Source: Kitasatospora aureofaciens
GTDB lineage: Bacteria > Actinomycetota > Actinomycetes > Streptomycetales > Streptomycetaceae
Reading direction: 5' to 3'
DNA: 64,000 bases
NCBI RefSeq assembly: GCF_001188955.3
Contig: NZ_JPRF03000028.1
Coordinates: forward strand, 1 to 64,000
Part shown: in pieces, positions 1 through 10,600 of the stretch
Layout of the letters: the number at the start of each line of letters is the position of its first letter
How positions within the stretch are numbered: position 1 is the stretch's first letter
Program-made: the position numbers and the translations under genes
The notes under the pieces: model-generated
Databases searched by the model: none
What the model saw: only the letters and a program-made list of their open reading frames with translations
Told to the model about the DNA's origin: nothing

Positions 1-196
1 CTCGTCCCGGGGCAGTGTCCCGGCCCCCTCCCCGGCGATGTCGACGGCGAGCCCGGAGTCGGCGACCCGGACGACCACGTCGTCGTACAGACCCAGCGCG
101 AGCCCGAAGGCGTCGAAGCCCGGGCCGCAGGCTTTGGCGCTGGTCCGCGGGAACCCTGACCCGGACGGCGGCGGCACGGAACGCAGGACCGGCCAT
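1..196 (-). pseudogene. thrB: homoserine kinase (thrB) 5' fragment, frameshifted, runs off the left edge
   Basis: Read on the minus strand from the ATG at 196-194, the frame begins MAGPAFRAAAVRVRVPA, a typical streptomycete ThrB N-terminus (GHMP kinase, phosphorylates L-homoserine in threonine synthesis). An extra base next to the VPA codons then shifts the frame. The family sequence resumes one frame over as TSAKACGPGFDAFGLALGL and continues to LPRDE at the window edge. The normally conserved SANLGPGFDA is altered to SAKACGPGFDA by a further 3-base insertion. thrC would normally lie just upstream on the same strand but is absent. I read this as a decayed or duplicated thrB; an assembly error in a real thrB is the alternative, since the rest lies outside the window. 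Confidence 0.6.
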
Positions 197-437
197 GCGG
201 TGGACTCTCCTGGGGATGCCCTCCACCCGGCTGCTGTTCACCGTTCGGGCGGCCGACTGCCACGCCTGTGCGCACGACCCCCGGGCGGCCGTCGAACTGC
301 TCGGACCCGCACTGGAGTCGGCCCCGGCGGCCGCCCTGCCCGCGCTGGTCGGGCACGAGCTGCGCGGCCTGCGCGGGCGCCTGGCGCCGTACGAGCCGCA
401 GGCGGCGCGGCGGTTGGCGGAGCTGGCCGGGGCCTGA
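195..437 (+). pseudogene. 3' fragment of an unrecognised gene (C-terminal 60-80 residues)
   Basis: From about 247 to the TGA at 437 the frame has nearly all G/C third positions and reads as a helical alanine/leucine-rich tail (VRAADCHACAHDPRAAVELL through RLAELAGA). This is the style of the C-terminal TPR-like part of actinobacterial XRE-type regulators, but I cannot name the family. The only ATG close by, at 195, overlaps the thrB fragment head-on. Upstream of it the frame looks non-coding. It may therefore be the end of a gene cut off by a rearrangement, or a small 80-residue protein. Confidence 0.35.
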
Positions 438-687
438 CCGCTGGTGTCCCAGTCGGGGGCGCGGGGCGGCGGACCGTCCGGACGCCGCGCGCACCGCACT
501 CCGGTGGCCCGGGGAATCCGGCCGCGAACGCGCCCGTTCGCGCCGCTCATGCGTCAACTTCGCATGCAGACCGTCCATCGATCGGGTTATTCATGGCGTC
601 AACACGCCGAATGACCGACCCCGCCGGCCGCTCCCGCTAGAGTCTCTGACGTCTCAGTTCGTTGGTCTGCGAATAACTAGGGGGAGC
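438..687. other. intergenic region upstream of the PTM cluster
   Basis: About 250 bases without a supported gene. Base composition drops toward AT between about 555 and 690 (for example gcgaataactagggggagc just before the ftdA start), which is usual for a promoter. A TAGAGT hexamer at 638-643 could be a -10 element, but there is no convincing -35 at 16-18 bases. I see no repeats or RNA gene. Confidence 0.3.
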
Positions 688-1545
688 GTGCTGTCCGCCA
701 TCGCACGCCGGCTCGCCCATCCGCTTCTGCTCCTGGGGGTGCTGTGCACGGCCGTTGCGACGCTGCGTTTCCACTGGGCACCCGACCAGGTCTCCCCGCT
801 CGCGCTGATCGCCGTCATCGGCTACCTGGCGCTGCTGGAGCGGTTGATCCCGTACCGGACCGACTGGCACCCCAGCGGTCGTGAACTCCGCTGGTACAGC
901 GTGTACTTCCTCCTGAGCATGGTCGGCGGCGGCCTGGCCCAGGGGCTGGTGACCGCGCTGGTGGAGCTGCTCGGCCCGGCCCGTCCGGCGCTGCCGTTCG
1001 CGCTGGAGGTCCCGCTCGCCCTGCTGCTCGGCTCGCTCGGCGACTACCTGGTGCACCGCTGGTCGCACCGCAACCGGTGGCTCTGGCGGCTGCACGGCGT
1101 GCACCACGTGCCCGACAAGGTGAATGTCGCCAACAACGGTGTGAACCATTTCCTGGACGTCCTCTTCGCGCAGTCCGTGGTCCAACTCCTGCTGGCGTTG
1201 ATCGGATTCTCGGCGGATTCGGTGTTCGTGGTCGGAATATTCGTCATGGCGCAGGGCTATTTCGTCCACGCCAACATCGACGTCCGCATCGGCCTGCTCG
1301 GCCACGTGCTGGCCGGCCCGGAACTCCACCGCCTGCACCACAGCACCGACCTCGCCGAAGCCGGCCACTACGCCTCCGACCTGTCCCTGTGGGACCACGC
1401 CTTCGGGAGCTTCACCTGGCGGCCCGGGCGGACCCCGGAAACCGTCGGCCTCACCGACCCGGCCGCGTTCCCGGCCACCGGCGAACTCGGCGCCACTCTG
1501 CTGCACCCGTGGCGCCGGACGAGGACCACCGAGCAGTCCGCCTGA
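688..1545 (+). CDS. ftdA: sterol desaturase / fatty acid hydroxylase superfamily protein of the PTM cluster
   Basis: 285-residue integral membrane di-iron oxygenase. Hydrophobic helices lie at roughly residues 10-25, 33-50, 70-90, 110-125 and 168-190. The histidine clusters expected of the family are present: HRWSH, HGVHH and, near the C-terminus, HRLHH. The GTG at 688 was chosen because it follows a purine-rich stretch (agggggagc) and gives a family-length protein; upstream frame is not coding. Hydroxylases of this type sit beside the PKS-NRPS in PTM clusters (FtdA in frontalamide, the SD protein in HSAF) and oxidise the macrolactam late in the pathway. That role is inferred from position. 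It starts the unit; the PKS gene follows after 87 bases. Confidence 0.8.
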   Translation: MLSAIARRLAHPLLLLGVLCTAVATLRFHWAPDQVSPLALIAVIGYLALLERLIPYRTDWHPSGRELRWYSVYFLLSMVGGGLAQGLVTALVELLGPARPALPFALEVPLALLLGSLGDYLVHRWSHRNRWLWRLHGVHHVPDKVNVANNGVNHFLDVLFAQSVVQLLLALIGFSADSVFVVGIFVMAQGYFVHANIDVRIGLLGHVLAGPELHRLHHSTDLAEAGHYASDLSLWDHAFGSFTWRPGRTPETVGLTDPAAFPATGELGATLLHPWRRTRTTEQSA

Positions 1546-1632
1546 CACCCCGGCCCCGACGAACACCCTCCGCGACGCTCTGCGAGGCCGCCCCCTCGCC
1601 CGTGCCCGCGCCACCACCCCTCGGATTGGACC

Positions 1633-4600
1633 ATGACCACCTCGCCCTTCGCCCTGCCCTGCGAACGGATCGCGATCACCGGCATCGGCTGCCGCCTGCC
1701 CGGACACGCCAACGACCACCGCACCTACTGGCGCAACCTGATCGAGGGACGGGACTGTCTCACCGACACCCCCGCCGACCGGTACGACACCGGCACCCTG
1801 GGCAGCCGGGACCGGGCCAAGCCGGGGCGGCTGATCGGCGGCCGGGGCGGCTACATCGACGGCTTCGACACCTTCGACCCGGAGTTCTTCGGGATCAGCC
1901 CGCGCGAGGCCGCCCACATGGACCCCCAGCAGCGCAAGCTCCTGGAGGTGAGCTGGGAGGCGCTGGAGGACGGCGGACTGCGCCCCGGCGAGCTGGCCGG
2001 GCGGGACGTCGGCGTCTACATGGGCGCCTTCACCCTGGACTGGAAGATCCTGCAGTTCGCCGACCTCGACTTCACCACCATCGCCGCGCACACCGCCACC
2101 GGCACCATGATGACGATGGTGTCGAACCGGATCTCGCACTGCTTCGACTTCCGCGGCCCCAGCGTCTCGATCGACACCGCCTGCAGCTCCTCCCTGGTGG
2201 CCGTCCACCTCGCCTGCCAGAGCCTGCTCCGCGGCGAGACCGAACTCGCCCTGGCCGGCGGCGCGTTGCTGCACATGGCGCCGCAGTACACGATCGCGGA
2301 GACCAAGGGAGGGTTCCTCTCCGCGGACGGCCGCTCGCGCGCCTTCGACGCCTCCGCGGACGGCTACGTGCGGGCCGAGGGGGTCGGCGTGGTGGTGCTC
2401 AAACGGCTCTCCGACGCGCTGCGCGACGGGGACCCGGTGCACGCCGTCATCCTCGGCAGCGGCGTCAACCAGGACGGCCGCACCAACGGCATCACCGTCC
2501 CCAGCGCCGACGCCCAGGCGGCCCTGATCGAGCGGGTCTGCGCCGAGGCCGGAGTGCTGCCCGGCAGCCTCCAGTACGTCGAGGCGCACGGCACCTCCAC
2601 CCCGGTCGGCGACCCGATCGAGGCGACCGCGCTCGGCCGGGTGCTGGGCATCGGCCGCCGGGCCGGGGAACGCTGCTACGTCGGCTCGGTGAAGACCAAC
2701 ATCGGGCACACCGAGGCCGCCGCCGGGGTCGCCGGGCTGATCAAGACCGCGCTGGCCCTCAAGCACCGCCGCATCCCGCCCCACCTGAACCTGGAGCGGC
2801 CCAACCCCGCCATCGACCTGGCCGCACTGCCCTTCGACATCCCCGCCGCCCCGGTCGACTGGCCCGAGCACCGGGGCCCGGCCCGCGCGGGCGTCAACTC
2901 CTTCGGCTTCGGCGGCACCAACGCCCACGTCCTGCTGGAGGAACCGCCGCCGCCCGCCCCCGCGGTGCCCGCCCCGCGGCCGGCCGTCACCGTGCTGCCG
3001 CTGAGCACCCGGGACCCCGCCGGACTGCCCGAACTCGCCGCCGCCGTACGGCGGGAACTGGCCGCCGGGGTCTCGCCGGCCGACCTCGGCCACACCCTGG
3101 CGCATCGCCGCCAGCACCTGCCCGAGCGGCTCGCCGTGATCCACGCCGGGCCGGCCGACCTGGACGAGGCCCTGGCCGCCTGCGAACGCGGCGAGACCCA
3201 CCCGAAGGTCGTCCGGGGCCGCGCCCCGGACGGCCGAGGACCGCGCCTGGCCTGGGTGTTCACCGGCATGGGCCCCCAGTGGTGGGGGATGGGCCGGAGC
3301 CTGTACGAGAGCGAGCCGGTCTACCGGGAGGCCGTACGGGCCGTGGACGCGGAGATCCGCGCCCAGGCCGGCTGGTCGCTGCTGGAGGAACTCGGCCGCG
3401 ACGAGGCCGACTCCCGGATGGCCGGGACCTGGCTCGCCCAGCCCGCCAACTTCGCCGTCCAACTGGGCCTCTCGGCGCTCTGGGAGAGTCACGGGCTGCA
3501 GCCCGACGCGGTGGTGGGCCACAGCACCGGCGAGGTCGCCGCCTTCCACCGGGCCGGGGTCTACGACCTGGCCGACGCCGTCCGGGTGGTGCTCGCCCGT
3601 AGTGGGCTCCAGCAGCGGCTGGCCGGGACGGGATCGATGCTCGCCGTCGGCCTGCCGGAGACCGAGGCCGAGCGGCGGATCCGCCCGTACCGCACCCGGG
3701 TCTCGCTCGGCGCCGTCAACAGCCCCTTCGCCGTCACCCTCGCCGGGGACACCGAGGCGCTGCGCGAACTGGCCGAGGAGTTCGAGCGGCAGGGCGTCTT
3801 CGCCCGCCTGCTGGACGTCGAAGTCCCGTACCACAGCGTGCGGATGGACCCGATCCGCGGCGAGCTGACCGCCGCGCTGGCCGGGATCCGGCCCCGGCGG
3901 GCGCGGCTGCCGCTCTACCTGACCGCCAGGGAGGGGCTCGCCCGGGGGCCCGAGCTGGACGGCGAGTACTGGTGGCACAACGTCCGCCACCCGGTGCGTT
4001 TCCGGGCCGCCGTCGAGCGGATGGCCGAGGACGGGCACCGGCTGTTCCTGGAGGTGGGCCCGCACCCGGTGCTCGGCCACGCGATCCGCGAGTGCGCCGC
4101 GCAGGCCCGCACCCTGCCCTCGATCCGCCGAGGGCAGGACGAGCCCGAGCAGATCGCCCGCACCCTCGCCGAACTCCACGCCCAGGGAGTCGAGTTGAGC
4201 TGGACGGCGCTGCAGCCGGCCGGGCGCCCGGTGCCCCTGCCGGGCTACCCGTGGCGGCGCGAGCGGTACTGGGCGGAGCCCGGGCCCGTCGCGCAGGTCC
4301 GGCTCGGGCGGGTCGACCACCCGCTGCTCGGCCGCCGCACCGCCGCCGCCCAGCCCACCTGGACCACCACGCTCGACCCCGAGCGGCTGCCCTACCTGGA
4401 CGACCACCGGATCGAGGGCCGGGCGGTCTTCCCCGCCGCCGGATACCTCGAGATGGCCGCCCAGGCCGTCCGCGCCCTGACCGGCGGCACCGAGGTGGTG
4501 CTCGCCGAGATCGAGCTGAACCGGGCGCTGTTCCTCTCCGACACCGAGCCCCTCCCGGTCCAACTCGGCTACGCCCCCGAGGACGCCCGGTTCACCATCG

Positions 4601-7600
4601 CCTCAACCCCGCCCGGCGGCGAGCCGGCCGTCCACGCGAGCGGCCGGGTCCGCACCGGCCAGCGCCGCTCCCACGGGCCCGCCGCCGACCTCGACGCCCC
4701 GCGCGCCCGCGGGCAGCACCTCGACGGCCCCGACTGCTACCGGCGCCTGGCCGAACGCGGCTACGACTACGGGCCGGCCTTCCGCGCCGTCGCCGAGGTG
4801 TGGACCGGGCCCGGCGAGGCGATCGCCCGGATCCGCCCCACCGAACAGCTCGGCCCCGACGCGGCCGAGCACCACCTGCACCCGGTGCTGCTCGACGCCT
4901 GCTTCCAGACCCTGCTCACCACCCGGCTGCACACCCCCGAGGGCGGCGGCGTCCGGCTGCCGGTCTCGATCGAGGAGGTCCGGCTCGACGCCATCGGCTC
5001 CCGCCCGCTCTGGGTGCACGCCACCGTCACCCGGGACAGCGGCGCGGAACTCGTCGGCGACCTCGCCCTCTACGCCGAGGACGGCACCCCGCTCGGCCGG
5101 ATCACCGGCTTCAGGGCCACCGACGTCGCCCGGGCGGCCACCTCGGTGAGCCTGGCCACCGTCGACGGCTGGCTCACCGAACTCACCTGGCAGGAAGCCC
5201 CCGCACCCCCGCACGAGCGGCCCACCGGCGACCTGCTGCTCCTCGCGGACGACGGCGGCCTCGCCGACCGGCTCGCCGAGCTGGCCGCCGACCGCGGCGC
5301 CCGCTGCCACCTGGTCCGGCCCGGCGGCGGGTACGCCCTCAGCGACGGGACGGCGACCGTACGGCCCGACTCCGCCGAGGACCTGCGCCGACTGTTCGAC
5401 GACCTCGACCCGGCCTACCGGACCGTCGTCCACCTGTGGAACCTCGACCTGCCCGGCCTGGACGCCACCGACCCCGGGCAGCTCCACCGGCTCGCCACCC
5501 ACGGCGCCTACTCGCTGATCGCCCTCGCCCAGGCCCTGTCCGCCGCCCGCCCGGACGCCCGGCTTCACATCGTCACCCGGGGCACCCAGGCCACCGGTCC
5601 GCAGGACCGGGTCGAACCGCTCGGCGCCCCCGCCTGGGGCATCGGCCGGGTGCTGTGGCAGCAGGAACTCGTCGCCCAGCGCGGCCGCCTGATCGACCTC
5701 GATCCGGCGGTACCGGCCCGCGAACAGGCCGAGGCGCTGCTCGCCGAGCTGACTGCCGGGCCGACTGCCGAGCCCGCCGCCGAGCGCGCCGCCGAGCCCG
5801 CCGCCGAGGTCACCGACGACGAGCAGGAGCTCGCCCTGCGGGCCGGCCGCCGGCTCACCAGCCGACTGCGCCCCGCCGAAGGCCTCACCCGGCCGCTGCC
5901 GCCCGTGCTGCGCCCCGACGGCAGCTATCTGGTCACCGGCGGGTTCGGCGCGCTCGGCCGGCTGCTCTGCCGCACCCTGGTGCGACGCGGCGCCCGGCGG
6001 CTGATCCTGGTCGGCCGCACCGCCCTGCCCCCGCGCACCGAGTGGCACACCGTCGATCCCACGACGCCCGCAGGGGAGCGGATCGCCTTCCTGCGCGAAT
6101 TGGAGACGCTCGGCGCCGAGCCCCTGCTCGCCCCGGCGGACGTCACCGACGGGGTGGCCCTCGGCGCCTGGCTCGCCGGGTACCGTGAGCGCGGACTCCC
6201 GCCGATCCGCGGGGTGTTCCACCTCGCCGGGCAGGTCAGGGACACCCTGCTGAACCGGATGGACCGCCCGGCCTTCGACGCCGGGTACGACCCCAAGGTG
6301 GTCGGCGCCCACCTGCTGCACCGGCTGCTGAGCACCGAACCGCTCGACCACTTCGTGCTGTTCGCCTCCGTCGCCTCACTGCTCACCACCGCCGGCCAGA
6401 CCAACTACGCGGCCGGGAACGCCTTCCTGGACGCCCTCGCGCACCACCGCCGGGCCGTCGGCCTGCCCGCGCTCAGCCTGGACTGGGGGCCCTGGGCCAC
6501 CGGCATGATCGAGGAACTGGGTCTGGTCGCCCACTACCGCGAAGCCCGCGGCATGAGCTCGCTGCCGCCGGAGGCCGGCACCGCCGTGCTGGAACGCGTC
6601 CTCGGGCAGGACCGCGCCCAGCTGCTGGTCGCCACCGTGGTCGACTGGCCGACCTTCCTCGCCTGGTACCCGGCCCCGCCGCCGCTGGTCGCCGAGCTGG
6701 CGGCGAGCGCCGCCGAACAGGCCCCGGCCGCGGCCGGCGGCTTCCTGGACGGCTACCGCGCCGCCGACCCGGGCACCCGCCGACAGCTCGCCACCGAGCG
6801 GTTCACCGCCGCCGCCGCGGCCGTGCTGCGAACCGGCGCCGAGCGGGTCACCCCGGACACCGGGCTCGGCGCGCACGGCCTGGACTCGCTGCTCGCCATG
6901 GAGCTGCGCGCCCGGGTGCACGGCGAACTCGGCGTCGCCCTCCCGGTGGTGGCCCTGCTCAGCAACGGCACCGTCGCCGACCTGGTCGACCAGCTCACCG
7001 AGGGCCTGGACGCGCTGCTCGCCGCCGACGGCGGCCCCGAGCGCGCCGAGGTCGAGCTGTACACCGACGAGACCCGCTATCCGCTCACCCACAACCAGCA
7101 GGCTCTGTGGTTCCTGCGCCAGCTGCACCCGGACGGCTTCGCGTACAACATCGGCGGCGCGGTCGAGGTCAGGGCCGAACTCGACCCGGAGCTGGTGTTC
7201 GAGGCCTTCGCCTTCCTGGTCGCCAGACACCCCGGGCTGCGCGCCGCCTTCACCACCGAGGAGGGCCGCCCCGTCCAGCGGATCCGCGCCGAAGCCGTCA
7301 CCGACACCGCGCTGTTCGACGTCGAGGGGCGCCCGTGGGAGGAGATCCACGAGCTGATCGTCCGCGAGTACCGGCGGCCCTACGACCTGGCGGAGGACCC
7401 CCTCGTACGGCTGCGGCTGTTCCGGCGCGGGCCGGACCGCTGGGTGCTGATGAAGGCGGTCCACCACATCGTCTCGGACGCCATCTCCACCTTCACCTTC
7501 ATCGAGGAGCTGTTCGAGGTCTACCAGGCGCTGAGCCGGGGCCGCACCCCCGAACTGCCCCCGGTGGCCGCCCGCTACCTGGACTTCCTCAACCACCAGA

Positions 7601-10600
7601 ACCGCTTCCTGGCCGGGCCGCAGGCCCAGCGGATGCTGGACTACTGGCGCGGCCACCTGCCCGCCGGGATGCCGGTGCTGGAGCTGCCCACCGACCGGCC
7701 GCGCCCGGCCGTGCAGACCCACAACGGGGCCTCCGAGTTCTTCCAGCTGGACGCCGAACTGACCGGCCGGGTCCACGCGTTGGGCCGCACCCACAACGCC
7801 ACCCCGTTCATGGTGCTGCTCGGCGCCTACCACCTGCTGCTGCACCGGTGGTCCGGACAGCAGGACATCGTGGTCGGCAGCCCCGTCACCGGCCGCACCG
7901 AGGAGGAGTTCGCCTCCGTCTACGGCTACTTCGTCAACCCGCTGCCGCTGCACGTCAGCCTGGCCGGGGAGCCGACCGTGACCGAGCTGCTGGCCCGGGT
8001 GCGGGAGAGCGTGCTCGGCGGGCTGGACCACCAGGAGTACCCCTTCCCGCTGCTGGTCGAGCAGTTGGGCCTCCAGCACGACCCGAGCCGCTCCGCGGTG
8101 TTCCAGGCGATGTTCATCCTGCTCACCCACAAGGTTGCCGTGGAGCGCTTCGGCTACCGCCTGGAGTACATCGAACTGCCCGAGGAGGAGGGGCAGTTCG
8201 ACCTCACCCTGTCCGCCTACGAGGACCGCTCGGACGGCCGGTTCCACTGCGTGTTCAAGTACAACTCGGACCTCTTCGAGCCCGACACCGTACGGCGCCT
8301 CGCCACGCACTACCGCAACCTGCTGGACGCCATGACCCGGGCCGCCGAGTCCGAACCGGTCGGCCGGCTGCGGATGCTGGACCCGGCCGAGCGGCAGCGC
8401 ATCCTCGCCGGGTTCAGTGGCGTCGAGCGGCGGATCGACCACGACGTGCCGCTGCCCGAACTGATCGCCAAGGCCGCCGCCGAACATCCGGAGGCGGTCG
8501 CGGTGGTCGCCCCCGGCCGGGGCGCCGTGCGACGGCTCGGCTACGGCGAGCTGGACCGCCGCTCGCAGCGCACCGCCGAACGGCTGCGCGAACTGGGTGT
8601 CGGCGAGGGCTCGGTGGTCGCCGTCTGCCTGGACAAGTCGCCCGAACTGATCATCACCCTGCTGGCCGTCTGGCGGGCCGGCGCCGCCTACCTCCCGCTC
8701 GACCCCGGCCACCCGGCCGACCGGCTCGCATACCAGGTGGCCGACGCGGGGGCGGCCCTGCTCGTGTTGGACGAGCGGCGCCCCGCCCCGGCCGCACTCC
8801 CGGCCCCGCTGGTCACCCTGGAGGAGCTGGAGCGACCGGCCGCCGAGACCGGACCGCTGCCCGCCGCCGACCCGGACCGGCCCGCCTACGTGATCCACAC
8901 CTCCGGCTCCACCGGCCGCCCCAAGGGCGTACGGGTCGACCACCGCAACCTGGCCGCCGTCACGGCCGGCTGGCGGGCCGCGTACCGGCTGGACACCGAG
9001 GCCCGGGTGCACCTGCAGATGGCCGGGACCGCCTTCGACGTGTTCACCGGCGACCTCGCCCGGGCACTCGGCACCGGCGGCACCCTCGTCCTGGTCGACC
9101 GCGAACTGCTCTTCGACACCGCCCGACTGTACCGGGTGATGCGCGAGGAGGCGGTGGACTGCGGCGAGTTCGTGCCCGCCGTGGCCCGCGCCCTGCTGGC
9201 CCACTGCGAGCGCGAGGGCCTGCGGCTGGACTTCCTGCGCCTGTTGGTCGTCGGCTCCGACTCCTGGAAGGCCGCCGAGCACCAGCGGCTGCGCGCCCTC
9301 TGCGGCCCGGCGACCAGGCTGGTCAACTCCTACGGCCTGACCGAGGCCACCGTGGACAGCAGCTACTACGAGGGCGCCGCCGAAGCCCTGGAACCCGGCC
9401 GGATGGTCCCGATCGGGCGGCCCTTCCCGAACAGCGCGCTGTACGTCCTCGACCGCTACGGCGAGCCCGTCCCAGCCGGGGTCCCCGGTGAGCTGTGGAT
9501 CGGCGGCGCGGGCGTCGCGACCGGCTACCCGAACGACCCGGAGCAGACCGAACGGCGCTTCCGGACGCTCGACCTGGACGGCACCCCGCGGCGGCTCTAC
9601 CGCACCGGCGACCTCGGCCGCTGGGACACCGACGGCACCGCGCACCTGCTCGGCCGGATCGACAACCAGGTCAAGGTGCGCGGTCACCGGATCGAACCGG
9701 GCGAGATCGAGGCCCACCTCACCGCCCGGCCCGACATCGCCGAAGCGTGCGTGACGGTACGCCGGGACAGCACCGGTGAAGCCGCCCTGGCCGCCTACCT
9801 GGTGCCCGTCGAGGGCGTCCGGCTGGACCGCCGCGAACTGCGCCGCCGGCTCGCCGAGCACCTGCCCACCGTGATGATCCCCTCCTACCTCACCGAACTG
9901 CCCGCCCTGCCGCTCACCCCCAACGGCAAGGTCGACCTGGCCGCGCTGCCCGAGCCCACGGCCGACACCGGCGGCGAACGGCCCGAACCACCCGTCACCC
10001 TCTACGAGAAGCGGGTCGCCGAGCACTGGTGCGAGCTCCTCGGCCTGGCCGAGGTCGGGCTCCAGCACGACTTCTTCGAACTCGGCGGCAGCTCCATCCG
10101 GCTGATCGAACTGATCCACCACCTGCAGACCGAGTTCGCGATCAGCATCCCGGTCGGCCAGCTGTTCAAGGTCACCACCCTGCACGGGATGGCCCGCACC
10201 GTCGAGCAGATCATCACCGGCGAACTGGCCGGCGGCCAGCCCCACCTGTGGTTCAACCCCGCCGCGCCCGAGAACCGCACGGTGTTCTGCTTCCCGCCGG
10301 CCGGCGGCCACGGCCTGGTCTACCGGCAGCTCGCCGCCCACCTGCCCGGGCACCGGATCGCCGCCTTCAACTACCTGACCGGCGACGACAAGACCGCCCG
10401 CTACGCCGACCAGGTCGAGGCACTGCACCCGGCCGGGCCGTACCGGCTGCTCGGCTACTCGCTCGGCGGCAACCTCGCCTTCGAGGTGGCCCGGGAACTG
10501 GAACGGCGCGGCCGCAGCGTCACCTCGGTGCTGCTGGTCGACGCCTACCGGTCACTGGAGGCCTTCGACCTCGGCGAGGAGCACGTGGCCGTGTTCGAAC

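Noticed and set aside
637..4563. Very long open frame antisense to the PKS-NRPS gene
   Set aside because: High GC suppresses stop codons in opposite frames; the translation is low-complexity Gly/Arg/Gln/Val with no domain, and the plus strand carries clear PKS motifs.
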